DNA of 64,000 bases from the IMG/VR virus record IMGVR_UViG_3300008450_000018, positions 1-64,000 of that record. One strand, given 5' to 3'. Source of the stretch: a virus. The position numbers were made by a program, and so were the translations under genes. Below are positions 43,901-52,801 of the stretch, piece by piece; the stretch's first letter is position 1, and each line of letters begins with the position of its first letter. The notes under the pieces were generated by a model. That model searched no databases. It saw only the letters and a program-made list of their open reading frames with translations, and had not been told where the DNA came from.

Positions 43901-46900
43901 GTGTGGAATCATACTTATTGGTTAAAAGACCAATAGGCGGCAGTAATTGTCCGTTTTCATTTACTGGAATAAAGTTACTTAATCCAGGTCTTGCAAATTT
44001 AGTGTCAATGCCTACCCTGCTACCAGCTGCAATGTAACCAGCTTCTAAATCGTCCCATAAAATTTTATTACCAGAAGTATACGGAGCAGGACCATATGTA
44101 GATCTCCACCAGTCTGGTTCTTCACTGAATCCCAGCATTTCCCATGGTGCAGTATTAGGTCTCTGAGTATCATAAAAATACTGAAAACATGCACGCCATG
44201 AACCAGGCAGTGCTTGACCATTGACTACATCTAATGCAGTGCTATAATTATAACTAAAAGCTGCATCATTTTGATATGTAGTATTCTCTACATAATTCAA
44301 ATTATTAACGCTAGCCCATTGCAAATAAAAACGAGATAATAAATTATTATACTGAGATATAGTATAGCCAGAGTCTCTGAATTTACCAGGAATCGAATCG
44401 TAAGGGGACACTAGTTTATCACTGTATTGAACTTTAATGTTATTGTAAATTCGTTTTTCTAATTCTAAAACAATATTATCTCTGAAATCGCCAAAACTAG
44501 GTGTTAAGCTGCCGTCGTGCCCCCTTATCATAACTTGGGGATTTGTATATGTTATGTCAGTATAAATTGCTGGTGTAAATTTTGGATATAATCCTAATTT
44601 CGAAGGCGTTTCGGGAACCCAATTACCATCCGTGTCTTGATACTCAACAATTGTAAGAATGTTGCCAACTGCTAATGTTATATTGTTTTTTATACTGACC
44701 CCAGGGCCTGTTACTAAAAATTCATAATCACGTCCGTATAATAATTGACTACCGTTCAAATAAATTAAAATAGACCGATTACTTAATGTTTCATTTGAAA
44801 AAATGGTTGTAAGTTCATAATTACGTTGTTGCGGATTAAAGATATTGTAAGTTATTACATTTTTGTTATCTCCATATGGCACCATATCACTGTAGTACCA
44901 CGGAAAAGTCTTATCCTTAACTGAATTTATTTGTTTAATAATATAGTCCACTGCGCCAACAGGATCACTTGGATTGATCTGACTGCTGTTGCTTGCAATG
45001 TTTATAAACTTATTTTTAAATCTTATATATTCTTGCTGAGCATTAATTAATCCAGATGCAAAATTATATTTTTCGTCGCTCAAGAACATAGAAGCAAAGC
45101 TAACAGGTGCGCTCTGCTGTAACATAGTACCAGACTGATTTTCGATATATAAATCTCTTAGATTGCTTACTCCTGGATAATTTCCAATAAAATATAAACT
45201 ATTTTTACTCAATGAACCTATATGATTTCGTAATTCTCCTAACGTTGGAGTCCCTAAAATTCTATTTTGTGCATTTAAATTTAAATTATCAGGGATCTGA
45301 TAAAATCCAAGACTGCTGATATTTTTACTATAAACAAGAATATCTACTCTGTCATTGATTTGTAATTTAGCTTTCTTTATTACAATTAAAATTCCGTCTG
45401 GCACATTATACGCAAAATAATCATTGATTGATATTTCTTTAAAATTAACGTATATTAATATATTAGGTTTAACTGTTGCTACTTCTGGAATAATATCAAT
45501 TTTGAATGAATTGTCTACCCCATCATAGGTAAACGGTATATCTTGCATTTGCCTGGTAGTAGTATTAACATTGGTCCATACATTAAGTTTTGTAATACTA
45601 CCATCTGTATTATTTTTATATAGTAATCCTGAATCTATTTTTTTAGTATAAACAACTTTGTCTATACCATAACTAAATGATTCAACATCAAAATTATTGT
45701 CAAACTGTATATCACCTATATTATTAAAATTTTTATAACTTAAAGGAAAACCTAAGATAGGATCAGCTGTTCCAGTGCCTGTCTTATAGCTAAAAATTTT
45801 AGTACCATTAAATTGTGTAGCAGAATTGATTACTGGATATTTTACACTATCAGAAAAACTAACGCCTTCATTGTCGAAAACATCAAATAAGGGAGGCTGA
45901 TTTATACCAGTCTTACTTTGTCCTTCGATCCAAATTTTATCCAAAAAGTAAAAACTTTTACCGTTGTTAACCACTCCATTAAAAACACTAACAGTATTAA
46001 AATCTGATATGTCGTCAACAGGTATTAAATGTATTACTTCATTGGCCAACGGATCTCCCGACACATTTTCAAATGTTACTTGCCAGATTTTATCTCTAAC
46101 TCCAGCATCGTTGTCAGCAGAAAAAATTACACGCATTCCTTGAACCAAACTGATACCGTCAACGAAAATAGAAGTTTTACCTTCAACTGACAAAAATGCA
46201 TTTGTGTATACTGTGTCAAATATATCAACAGGTGACTTGGCTGTTTTTCCAAAATTAATTAATTGCAAGTCTGCATCAAATTCTATAATAGGGCGTTTTG
46301 CTCGTTGATTTGAGTCGAAAACTTGCGGAGTATTGTTATATAAACTGGTTAATTCAATTATATCTTTATGAAACCAACGATTTCTTCGAGTCCATGGATT
46401 AAGGTCTCTACTGGCTCTGCTAATAATAATGTAATCAGGATCAGACAAACTAGTATTAGTGTCTATATTTGTACTTCCGTAATACGCTCTTCCGATTATG
46501 TAAGGATAAATCGGAGTTCCATCACTGGCTTGTGTTGTAAAATATGCATATGTGCCATTGGGAAATTCTGGTGTTACACAAAAACGTCCATTGTATTGAT
46601 CTAGCGTACCGCTGTCTTGTACATAAGAGTAGTCTTCGATAAATGCTCCTGCCAGAAATTCGAATGTAATAGTTACCCCAGCTGATAGTGTAACACTGCT
46701 ACTAAGTTGTATCTGACTTGCAGTACCTAAAAATGGTGGCAGTCCTACTGCTGTTTTTAATCCGTTATTAATTATCCACACACTGCCAGATTCTAACCCG
46801 GCAGAATTAACCGTTATTCTCATACCAGGATTTAATCCATTGGTACTAGACACAGTAATTAAATTGCTATTAACAACATCAGCAGTAACGGTAACAGTTT

Positions 46901-48953
46901 GTGCTACCGGTCTAAACAGTCCATCGTTAGATGATTCGTATGAACTTATCATACGAATAATAGAACTACTTGAATTTAACGGATTTGAATACCCAAACGG
47001 TCCGTAAATAGGATATCCGTCTGCTGCAAATCCTATAAGTTTACTATGATTTGTTGCAGGATCTAAATATCCATTAGTAAATCCTGATACATTTCCCCAT
47101 GCGTTTGCTGTAATAAATTTAGAATTTGTATAAACATAACGACCGTTTTCTAATGGATACCCGCCGTAACTATCTTGGCCGTTGATTAATACTTGTGTAG
47201 TGTCGTAATTCCACTTGCTACCATCTAGCCCAGGAACCGAAGCTCCATTGCTTACACCGTTAATAAGAATTCCCGGCAAAGTTATACCAATTACATCTGC
47301 AGAATATGTTAAATTATCATGTTCTCCCGGATCGTTTAATCCAGGTCTATAAGGATATTTTAATTTAAGATCTTGAGCGACGATATAATTTGTATTAATA
47401 GTATTAGGAAAAACTCCAATTTTTACATTTACACCATCAGGAAAATCTGTGGTAGTTATAGTAAGTTGATCTTGTGCTAAATTAAGATTAGCTGTTGCAT
47501 ACAGCACAAAATTATTGTTTGGATTATAATCTGATTTTGCCTGTGCTTGATTAATTACTAAATCTGACACTGGAATTAATCGTATTCTAGTTCCTACCCC
47601 ATCAATATAATATTCTTTATTTTGATAAGATGCAGGTATAACGCTGGTGTCAAAATTAATTTTTAATCCGTTAGTAAAAACAACACCGTTGGGACTAACA
47701 TAATTTGTTTTACCGATTATTTCTTCATCAACATTGATAACATTACTGGTCGGATCTACTATTCGAATAATACCAACTTGATTTGCATCTGACCCATCTT
47801 GATAATATAGTGTGTTTAGTGGTGCAGTGATTACAGGTATCTGTTCTAGATTATCCTCAGAATTTGTATACCATTCGGTGTTACCGTAACTAATACCTGA
47901 CAGTATCAAAACTTTGTTATTAGTGGGTATTGGCAAATAGTAAACTAAATTAATGATATAATCTGCGCCGACTGGAGTCAAAACAATTGTCCAAATTCCG
48001 TATCTTTCATTTTCAGGCACTGTAACAGAATTAGAAGTCCAATCAGGATCTACATTATAATTTGGAAAAATTATGTACTTTCCATTTAAATTTGCTACTT
48101 GGCCATCAATACCTTTGTAATTGTTTTTAATATCTGACAACAATTTACCTTGCAAATTAGCGTAACTTATTGTGCTTACTAAATCAACTGTTTGCACTAT
48201 TGGCATAGTGATAAAGAAATCTTGGGCTATTGGAGGTGGAACAAAAAATGTCACAGTGCCCACATCTGTTCCATTATTTTCAACGCCCAGTACTTGTCTA
48301 GAACTTAGGTTAGTTTGCGGGCTAAGTCCGCTTAAGCCAGGATTTGTTTGAATCCAGAAAGGTTTACCAGGCTGATTAACATTGAATGTATAGTTTCCGC
48401 CGCGTGCTAATACAATGTCAGGATTTGATGCAGTATTGTACCCGCTTATATTATAAACTTGAAGACCGTTTTCAGCATATACATTAAATGTGCGTGTTAA
48501 GTCTGCTTCACCTGCAAATACATTAACTGATTCTGGGCCGTTGGGTAGCCAATAGTATTGACTAAAATTAATAAATGCATCAGCATTAATTCTTGGATTA
48601 TAACTATAAAAATCGCTTTCCCATAGATTGTCTTGATTGCTGATGTTGCCGCCATAAAAATCTATCTTTTGTAAAACTTCAGGATATGTAGTATGAAAAT
48701 CCACTTCTCCAGTTGCTTTATTTTTTACAACTATACTAGGCTCTAATTGGTAATCTGCACGAAGTGCATCAGACTCTTTAATATAGGTATTAATTCCACT
48801 GAATCCTGGCGCAAATTTTCTTCCAACATAACCATTAATAGGAACCAAATTTGGCTCTGTCATTAGCTGATCCAATGTAGCGTTTAGAAATCGTTTATTA
48901 GAGTCAGACTGGAATACTGCTGGAAGAAAATTTATTGTTTTAGTAATTGGCAT
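34932..48953 (-). CDS. Giant 4673-aa baseplate/tail protein
   Basis: One uninterrupted frame of 14 kb, 22% of the window. It follows gp6, the position of T4 gene 7 (baseplate wedge), but is about 4.5 times longer than T4 gp7. The N-terminus (TKTINFLPAVFQSDSNKRFL) resembles large structural proteins of marine T4-like phages. A YHYH-like stretch, GFAADGYPIYGPFGY, lies near residue 640. Five FG-GAP-like units (FG.S...S.D...Y.GAP) run from about 2515 to 3155. Two or more GGxGYxxxPxIxITG repeats lie near 3870-4260. Role: probably a wedge scaffold with fibre or adhesin functions; inferred from position and composition. The start has only a weak AGAAG before ATG. Confidence 0.75.
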   Translation of the reverse strand: MPITKTINFLPAVFQSDSNKRFLNATLDQLMTEPNLVPINGYVGRKFAPGFSGINTYIKESDALRADYQLEPSIVVKNKATGEVDFHTTYPEVLQKIDFYGGNISNQDNLWESDFYSYNPRINADAFINFSQYYWLPNGPESVNVFAGEADLTRTFNVYAENGLQVYNISGYNTASNPDIVLARGGNYTFNVNQPGKPFWIQTNPGLSGLSPQTNLSSRQVLGVENNGTDVGTVTFFVPPPIAQDFFITMPIVQTVDLVSTISYANLQGKLLSDIKNNYKGIDGQVANLNGKYIIFPNYNVDPDWTSNSVTVPENERYGIWTIVLTPVGADYIINLVYYLPIPTNNKVLILSGISYGNTEWYTNSEDNLEQIPVITAPLNTLYYQDGSDANQVGIIRIVDPTSNVINVDEEIIGKTNYVSPNGVVFTNGLKINFDTSVIPASYQNKEYYIDGVGTRIRLIPVSDLVINQAQAKSDYNPNNNFVLYATANLNLAQDQLTITTTDFPDGVNVKIGVFPNTINTNYIVAQDLKLKYPYRPGLNDPGEHDNLTYSADVIGITLPGILINGVSNGASVPGLDGSKWNYDTTQVLINGQDSYGGYPLENGRYVYTNSKFITANAWGNVSGFTNGYLDPATNHSKLIGFAADGYPIYGPFGYSNPLNSSSSIIRMISSYESSNDGLFRPVAQTVTVTADVVNSNLITVSSTNGLNPGMRITVNSAGLESGSVWIINNGLKTAVGLPPFLGTASQIQLSSSVTLSAGVTITFEFLAGAFIEDYSYVQDSGTLDQYNGRFCVTPEFPNGTYAYFTTQASDGTPIYPYIIGRAYYGSTNIDTNTSLSDPDYIIISRASRDLNPWTRRNRWFHKDIIELTSLYNNTPQVFDSNQRAKRPIIEFDADLQLINFGKTAKSPVDIFDTVYTNAFLSVEGKTSIFVDGISLVQGMRVIFSADNDAGVRDKIWQVTFENVSGDPLANEVIHLIPVDDISDFNTVSVFNGVVNNGKSFYFLDKIWIEGQSKTGINQPPLFDVFDNEGVSFSDSVKYPVINSATQFNGTKIFSYKTGTGTADPILGFPLSYKNFNNIGDIQFDNNFDVESFSYGIDKVVYTKKIDSGLLYKNNTDGSITKLNVWTNVNTTTRQMQDIPFTYDGVDNSFKIDIIPEVATVKPNILIYVNFKEISINDYFAYNVPDGILIVIKKAKLQINDRVDILVYSKNISSLGFYQIPDNLNLNAQNRILGTPTLGELRNHIGSLSKNSLYFIGNYPGVSNLRDLYIENQSGTMLQQSAPVSFASMFLSDEKYNFASGLINAQQEYIRFKNKFINIASNSSQINPSDPVGAVDYIIKQINSVKDKTFPWYYSDMVPYGDNKNVITYNIFNPQQRNYELTTIFSNETLSNRSILIYLNGSQLLYGRDYEFLVTGPGVSIKNNITLAVGNILTIVEYQDTDGNWVPETPSKLGLYPKFTPAIYTDITYTNPQVMIRGHDGSLTPSFGDFRDNIVLELEKRIYNNIKVQYSDKLVSPYDSIPGKFRDSGYTISQYNNLLSRFYLQWASVNNLNYVENTTYQNDAAFSYNYSTALDVVNGQALPGSWRACFQYFYDTQRPNTAPWEMLGFSEEPDWWRSTYGPAPYTSGNKILWDDLEAGYIAAGSRVGIDTKFARPGLSNFIPVNENGQLLPPIGLLTNKYDSTQFNDNWNMGQFSPVETAWRNSSEYPFAVQYTSAIINPGKYFAYGITTSKYRYNVDLDQYLITGTNNRITQEDIDVNGYVNLSGDISRASGYLNWISDYQVTRGATDKTPLLNFVRDYSIQLSYRMAGFSGKNYLKILAEQNSPNSTNETIIVPDDNYNLTLHKSTPVFNSRYSAVIIEKTGNGFTISGYDNERPYFTIVPPAQTGEYQLVKSEKRTVNYYTEFTNFKINIPYGTELTTLQQVANFISGYERYLQLQGFKFDYYDETLAQIKNWQLSTKEFLFWTQQGWTINSVIVLSPASNNLKLFNTTAVVDGINNSFYGTKVLNQNYKVLNTDNYTVARDNNTFVLSLTSTTDLIGYVDLNLVQYEHVLIFDNRTQFNDIIYDPIMGQRQYRLKLIGSKTGEWTGTLSALGFVYNQPGVAAWRPNKDYLQGDLVEYKSFYYTASKNLPGTTEFKFSDWLPVDRNKIKTGLLNNFARNAGIGETFYNVDKVNLESEFDRYALGLIGYRDRSYLNDLGLDDTSQVKFYQGFIKEKGTLNAINALGKVSFSGRPSDVTVSEDWAFRVGSYGSTGTNQFLELVLEEKYLLSNPTSLEVRSNNSVLFSSLYTDNQGLYKTSSVPWSSPFLINRTVDSDYSDDIRTAGYVSIDDIDFTLFDLTNVSTLNADISNITAGSTIWIAKDYQQNWNVYRVSDSECSVISLSNDLNTKVKINTNKSHGLVKNDTILLTGVDKFTGFYKVQNVTGLTSFIVEFTGDLRGFSTFNQTGQLYKLISMKVDSPLGITNLTPRLGWSVNNKVWVNSYNSAGDWAVYNKTDPWRLTTALQKGTLENNFQFGAAVNLATDDNFAVIGQPGYNGNVGAITNYVINFNGVLVEDVTLTSSANATVKMGSVIESGNTKVITGAPESSNGIGYVFVYNRENVGTLSDTQILSPISANVGSFGTSIAISADDNWLYIGAPDDDIVYIYGYDNTVPEQEVVTLTPNGSVSSFTLPYVPVSAETIYVQGSSATYVPYRDYTLSSSTISFTLPPPAGTIVISQRPGYNLVGTIAGNAGSQFGYSLSATVDGSQIMIGAPLEDVTANIGGNITTYTDSGAVHLWNRSINNFIVQDNLTVTFNAVATVTQYTRVYVDNIEKFVGVDWYVSNSTLNLITFYNPPGQSKILTIETNVFHPIQTTVPAQPFTDQQFGYSLDICTNSCSLYIGAPYQSEVNLYNGAVYRFLNQGKVYGEIVGTKANATVNSGDSIRINNYAVQFTDTSLSSVVNAINNVNALGEPIGPKIPGVTASIENNKLKLVSDSEVTFNKLNVLPGVGTAITDLGLDIFPEVDIIYNNSTKSYDYFGKLVKINNNSDILVVASDIAATLQSTVFDNSKIYTPNPTTFDGELTIFSEPVDDSGAVWIYSYLPNNLSTIETPGIFTFIQQLTPTTTNDGLKTNDGFGSAISISKYELIVGSKNNKQLAFNGGRVYKFANPTNLLGWDVLRSQEPKVDINGIIKAYTYNALTQTVQYNLDYIDPAKGKILGLAEQELTYKIDYDPAIYNNASADDVSVNNNLYWTDQQVGQLWWDLSTVRYIDYEQGSIKYRTTNWGRVFPSSSIDVYEWVESLYPPSQYVANGGDGEPKYSGNGAYVTLTYIDPATNFATVKYYFWVKNKTTVSANQFGRTIPTTTVASYIASPKNSGVKYFAAVRDDSIAFYNMVNEAVGRDIIFHLDYATLLNSNIIHNEYALLSDTNNKSADIPENIYNKLLDSASGIDRFGNPVPDPTLAVQNRYGIDIRPRQSMFIDRNEAIREMVLYVNSIFDLNVISQGYDLTRLSEGEPEPVPNSGAYDLVVTNLEELSYINIAILPMGYKVLVQNDSSVDNLWTIYIKDGVIDEWQPNTRYLTNTIVRYNSITYTVNQTITTGATFNIDDYTYYQVQNEWNLNRVQSYATSEYWQYKDWYARGFDRTVKPTYTIETSAQLNDLTLRSQDLVKINNNGQGKWFMIQVFPNTVITVGIQDGTIELKKNLYALEEFGLGFDADNFDTIRFDQNPGIETRQILQTLRDDIFIDQLDSKFLNLFFVFINYILDEQKYVDWLFKTSFINVLQKIQGLNQPAIYIKENQEFYKQYIEEVKPYKTTLREYVVDYLGYDNYNSYVSDFDVPPTYDSVLKTTRSPSGEFIQDARFLQQPEYANWLSNYAYSIASIDIIDGGSGYTLPPIITITGSRNGNDAVARALITDGVLTKIVLLYPGSDYVTTPVITITGGNGSGAIARANLVNGLVRNIKTTLVYDRYTYSTTIVDWKPDTTFTQGTIIDYNGVAYIVNQTFTSPTTFNSNVLVNLTVYPIDNINNANDRIQAYYQPELGQPGKDLSLLQSGIDYPGVKVQGPTFSDNGGFGGSGPEPPLEGISAADGFDATLFDPLEFDENGIPILSDAILDAKITSTFNDITLGTKPEDIIVDGGPFVYSYFTEWKANRYYDKGDLISYNDKVWYVVTPTTTGNVFSTANLTIYNVGPYASHAPEEMVPGRVYDTLDMTISTIATDPTVSYYTNWSTGSGIQLDYIQIIDPGSGYSPADIGVTIVGGGYFTQGQAQVILNSNGSATSFQVVNNGGGYDTTPQVVITGANTSPIIATAIMKLSISPSGNAWPMMSYRIFKDMNDNFTYLREDGASTTTLAANLSLTDTTIQVVDASKLATPSSNGGQPGVVYINGERITYYSKDNTTNILGRIRRGTGGTGAKNHFVGNIVLDGSQNQIIPNSGDSVWYARSQGPGTINVNVYSSTLEGVGTTFTTLTPGTQIFAGVKDENAVESTLGNSSTSSTFTRQQLIGTIDNVVSDTVAILAVTKRNPDVPEGNPVEWAYISANNTPYFVAANISNVTVRYTGNITANTSSNIITGNGTIFLAELNVGNDLYDNGGNIVGTISNVISNTSAYISNNSLVNLTDERFTTYYTFESNVAFAQTNIWYNLGNSAQANANGVLGNTTASNGQGLFNANTLQVSFLKQGLQG
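39490..41408 (-). repeat. FG-GAP-like protein repeats inside the giant gene
   Basis: At protein level five units of similar pattern follow one another: FGAAVNLATDDNFAVIGQPG, FGTSIAISADDNWLYIGAPD, FGYSLSATVDGSQIMIGAPL, FGYSLDICTNSCSLYIGAPY and FGSAISISKYELIVGSKN. Such units build integrin-alpha-like beta-propellers in adhesins. Spacing is irregular (about 108-250 residues), with other domains between some units. DNA sequences have diverged, so this is an old duplication. Confidence 0.65.
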
Positions 48954-48964
48954 CTTCTAATCTA

Positions 48965-51900
48965 TTAATTAATTATAGTATTTACCGTTAAATTTTGTAT
49001 GTTTAATTGTGCTGCGGTAATGGCGCTGATAATTTCAATATTTTCTACTGTTGCACAACTTATTAAAATTTCATTAGGTTCACTGTTAATCTGCTGCAAT
49101 GATCCATACGTTTGACTAGTGCTATTAGGTACAATAATAATGCTGCTAATATTAGGAGCCAGACCTTGCTGAATAAACGTCGATAGTTCAGTGAAATAAA
49201 ATGTTTCACCAAAATCCCAATTTCCTACAGCAAAAAATGCATTAATATATGCAAGAACTTGACTTCGAATTTCGCTGTCAGATAAATTAATATTCGAATT
49301 TTTTATAATCTTGAATGTAGCTTGAAGCTCGGGTCTGGCTTTGCTGCCAAATAACGGCTTAAAAACTGCGGCATTATAAATGATAGCGTCACTGACTGAT
49401 TTATAATTTTCTAGATTCCCAAATGCTAGTTTCAGACTTTCTCCTGTTTCTTTTTCAGGTTCTTGAACTTTTCCGGTAGTATCTAATATCCATGATCTGT
49501 ATTCTGTTTCATATTCTTTGGTTAATACATACATATCTATTAGATTACTTGGACTTGGATCTATTCTTCTACTTCCTGGAGCATTGTGTTTATATTGAAA
49601 ATATAAAGGCAAGCGGCCAACTCTTGCAATATAATCGTTGCTTTCAGTTAATGATCGTGCATTAAGATTGATAGTTAAAACATAAAAAATTTCTTCTTCA
49701 TATGCATAAAAAATTTGCCCTTCGGTATAGTTATTAATATTTGGAATAATATCAAATTGATTTCCAACTATTACCACAGACGATGAAAGAATGGGAGTAA
49801 ATGTTACAAAACTATTATATCCGTAAGTTTTTTTAAAGAAAACAAACTTAGTAGGGGGATCATTATTCACATCAGGTTGTACTATGGTGTTAAAAATGTC
49901 TGGATCGTCAGGCACACCGTCGTTATTAATATCGCTATATGTAACTAATACTTTGCTAGCGTTTACATAACCATCAGATTCTGCAATTTGATCGTATATG
50001 TACCATAAAACGTTTTCGGTTAACGGCTGTCCTGTATCTGGATCTCCGTTAACTTTTAGAACATTTACGCTATCATTGACTGTAAAGCCAGTTATAGGAT
50101 CAAAAATCTTTACTTTATTGTCAAAATAGAATTTTGTTTCTTGTATGCTTTCAAAAATATAACTTAATCCTCTAATTTGCACAGTGTAAATAGAATTCGA
50201 AACAGTAAAGCTTAATAGCCAGCTTGCATCTAAATTCTGGCCGCTGGTAGAACCTTGATAAATTTGACTAAAGGGATCTGTCAGATTTAAATCTTGGGCA
50301 CTAACAGTTTGCCAAGTTTGAGTATTTTGATCATAGCGAATTCCAAATTCACTGTAGTTACTGATTAATCCTATCAGCTTAGATATAAATTCTGTTGTAA
50401 ACGTATTACTAAATGTAGGTATCACGGTGATAGCTTGGGCGTTCGACGGTAAATTTAAACTTAACTTAACAGGGCCTTCTCCGTTGCTTAAATTACCCTG
50501 ATTGCCATTGCCTATTAAGCTAGTAATAGAAACATATAGTAAAGGTTGTCCGTTTTGTGGCACTTGTCCATTAGCGGGCAAAGGCACTATTTCATTACCA
50601 GAATTAAAATAATTACCAGCACCCGGACTGAATACTATAATACAACCTTCTGTTAAATATCTATTATTACCCACAACCCCTGATCCTATAGCAACTTTAT
50701 TTCCAGAAATCGGAAAATCTAGAAAATAACCAGTGCTACTGCCAGACCCTGCAGTACTTCGATTCCAATACAAACTGGTCAGCGAAAATCTGTTAAAATA
50801 TTCATAATAAAAATGTTGCAAGGTTTTACTACGTATGTCTGGCAGGATTTGATTTTCAATGATTCTATTAATATCTGCAGTTGTACTGAAAGTGAAACTA
50901 AAACTAGAATCAGCATCTTCTTTATAAAGAATTCCATCTTCTGAAAAAATATTGGTACTGCTATATCTACCGCTGGTGTCGAATATATCCAAATATCTAC
51001 TAATTCCGCTACTAGTTCTATTAACTGATTTGACTTTACTGATTGTACTATAGTTTGCATAAGGAAAAGTATTATAATCTTCTCCGGTAATCATACGATT
51101 TTGTGTATAATACAGTTGCGGTGCTTTAGTTTTAATTTCAGTGATACTTTCCCTGGGGACAGCATTAGCAACTGTGTATTTTAAACTAGCCACAATTGTC
51201 AATGTTTCTAATCTACCAGCACGACTGACATATGGTATAGTTAAACGAATGTTAGTCATTTCGTCTGGGGTAATCTTATAACTTAGTCCAGTGCTAGTTC
51301 TAAAATATGTCACAAAACTTCCCACAGGGATGGCAGAAAAAGTGCCGTCACCGAATACTAGATCAATTTGATCTCCTGCTCTTGTATTAACCTGATAGCT
51401 TTTTTGTGCTGCATTATTGTTATAGATAATGTTAACCCCGTTAACACTGGGAATTTGATTCCACAATTGTCCGACGTTGCCCAAGCTACCAATTTCATAT
51501 AGCCAAACATCCGAATTATTAATATTATCAAAGTTAATACTAGCTAAATTATTAGGTAAACTTTCAGGAAATCTAAAAGTCTGCGTTTGTAAATTTCCTT
51601 GTTTAAAATAAAAGAAAAATCCTGTATTATTGCTAGCATTGCCTAAATTGTCATTTTTATAAATTACATTAAGAGGTCTGCCTGGTGCAGGTGCTGCTTC
51701 ATATATATAACTTTCATCTACACTGGTGCCGCTGACAACTTCAAAATTTAAGGAAGCATTTTCAATTTGCGTGTTGTATCCAAAAACTGGCAGTGTGCCC
51801 GAGGGCAAATTTATATTATATTCTGCATTTAATACCCCAGCAATAGTATTACTGTTGGCAGGTTTACCTACTTGCTGATTGGTCGGTAAAGCTGCATTAA

Positions 51901-52378
51901 TTATTGTGATAAACTGTTCATACCAATTAACATTTCCGTTGTCGTTCCAGTTTACAATAAGATTAGTAAGATCAATCCCGTTGCTGTCTTGTAATCTTTC
52001 AGTGGTTTGTACACTGTCGAATTTTATAAAACCATTGGCCGTTTGATTACGTTTAGGCACATAGCTAATTAGTTTAGCTAGTTTTAAAACACTGTCTCTA
52101 CGTTCTGCTGTATCAATAAAATTTTCACGAGCGTTTAAATCTGTACGAAATGCAAGACTCTGTCCTAAAAATGCAATAAGGTCAATTAATGCAACATATT
52201 CGCTGGATTCGATAAAATCGTTAAAATTTTCTGGATAGTATATGCGTAGATAATCCAGCATTGTTTTACGCAAAGTTTGAAAATCATAACTTTGAAAATC
52301 TGCGTTTCTGAAAGTTTCGTAAAGAATAGTCCAGTCTTGATTGACTAAAAGACTACTTTGTCTAGTTGTAAGTGCCAT
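48965..52378 (-). CDS. 6: Baseplate wedge protein gp6-like
   Basis: A 1137-residue protein following the gp25 gene, as in many T4-like phages where 25 and 6 are adjacent. The N-terminus (YETFRNADFQSYDFQTLRKT; SSEYVALIDLIAFLGQSLAF; DLNARENFIDTAERRDSVLK) is the conserved gp6/baseplate-J wedge region. The C-terminal half contains FKPLFGSKARPELQATFKI and the J-like end FAVGNWDFGETFYFTELSTF. It is longer than the ~660-residue T4 gp6. In the virion gp6 dimers join wedges into the ring around the hub. GAGGACAGG and a late promoter precede its ATG. Confidence 0.88.
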   Translation of the reverse strand: MALTTRQSSLLVNQDWTILYETFRNADFQSYDFQTLRKTMLDYLRIYYPENFNDFIESSEYVALIDLIAFLGQSLAFRTDLNARENFIDTAERRDSVLKLAKLISYVPKRNQTANGFIKFDSVQTTERLQDSNGIDLTNLIVNWNDNGNVNWYEQFITIINAALPTNQQVGKPANSNTIAGVLNAEYNINLPSGTLPVFGYNTQIENASLNFEVVSGTSVDESYIYEAAPAPGRPLNVIYKNDNLGNASNNTGFFFYFKQGNLQTQTFRFPESLPNNLASINFDNINNSDVWLYEIGSLGNVGQLWNQIPSVNGVNIIYNNNAAQKSYQVNTRAGDQIDLVFGDGTFSAIPVGSFVTYFRTSTGLSYKITPDEMTNIRLTIPYVSRAGRLETLTIVASLKYTVANAVPRESITEIKTKAPQLYYTQNRMITGEDYNTFPYANYSTISKVKSVNRTSSGISRYLDIFDTSGRYSSTNIFSEDGILYKEDADSSFSFTFSTTADINRIIENQILPDIRSKTLQHFYYEYFNRFSLTSLYWNRSTAGSGSSTGYFLDFPISGNKVAIGSGVVGNNRYLTEGCIIVFSPGAGNYFNSGNEIVPLPANGQVPQNGQPLLYVSITSLIGNGNQGNLSNGEGPVKLSLNLPSNAQAITVIPTFSNTFTTEFISKLIGLISNYSEFGIRYDQNTQTWQTVSAQDLNLTDPFSQIYQGSTSGQNLDASWLLSFTVSNSIYTVQIRGLSYIFESIQETKFYFDNKVKIFDPITGFTVNDSVNVLKVNGDPDTGQPLTENVLWYIYDQIAESDGYVNASKVLVTYSDINNDGVPDDPDIFNTIVQPDVNNDPPTKFVFFKKTYGYNSFVTFTPILSSSVVIVGNQFDIIPNINNYTEGQIFYAYEEEIFYVLTINLNARSLTESNDYIARVGRLPLYFQYKHNAPGSRRIDPSPSNLIDMYVLTKEYETEYRSWILDTTGKVQEPEKETGESLKLAFGNLENYKSVSDAIIYNAAVFKPLFGSKARPELQATFKIIKNSNINLSDSEIRSQVLAYINAFFAVGNWDFGETFYFTELSTFIQQGLAPNISSIIIVPNSTSQTYGSLQQINSEPNEILISCATVENIEIISAITAAQLNIQNLTVNTIIN

Positions 52379-52396
52379 GCCTGTCCTCGTTTTATG

Positions 52397-52404
52397 TATT
52401 TATT
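52397..52404 (-). promoter_or_regulatory. Late-promoter-like octamer (AATAAATA)
   Basis: AATAAATA on the minus strand in the 45-base gap between the gp25 stop and the gp6 ATG (52378), followed by the ribosome-binding site GAGGA. It would give gp6 and the giant gene their own late transcript. Confidence 0.6.
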
Positions 52405-52423
52405 GAGAACAAAATATGGTATT

Positions 52424-52801
52424 TTAAAGCATTGAATTATTCTGAATCATTTGCTGATCAAATTGCACAGCCAATTTAGCAGTCTGATTTGTTTGGATAT
52501 AAATCAGATCTAATTCTATTTGTAATCCTCTCTCATACTGAGTTACAATTACATTCTGGGCTGCAATCCTCGGATCGTTTGCAACAATACGTTTTATGTC
52601 CTGTATTATTGTAGTTTTGCTTTCTTCGTTCAACGGTTCGAATATCATATCCCATATGATAGTGCCGAACTCGGGATTCATTAACTTTTCGCCTTTGCGA
52701 ATGTTAAAATGATTTTGTAGATCTCGTTTTACTAATTCAAAATCGGTTAGTCGAAATCTTTTGTTACTTTCTAATGTGCTGAATCCGTTATATAGTGCCA
52801 T
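52424..52801 (-). CDS. 25: Baseplate wedge protein gp25-like
   Basis: A 125-residue protein of the gp25/GpW family. RLTDFELVKRDLQNHFNIRK and EKLMNPEFGTIIWDMIFEPL contain the conserved E-P-x-F-G-x-x-[IL]-x-[DE] core of the sheath-initiator family. Length is normal (T4 gp25 is 132 residues). It starts sheath assembly at the baseplate. It lies between gp5 and gp6 with short gaps; no strong Shine-Dalgarno is visible before its ATG. Confidence 0.93.
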   Translation of the reverse strand: MALYNGFSTLESNKRFRLTDFELVKRDLQNHFNIRKGEKLMNPEFGTIIWDMIFEPLNEESKTTIIQDIKRIVANDPRIAAQNVIVTQYERGLQIELDLIYIQTNQTAKLAVQFDQQMIQNNSML

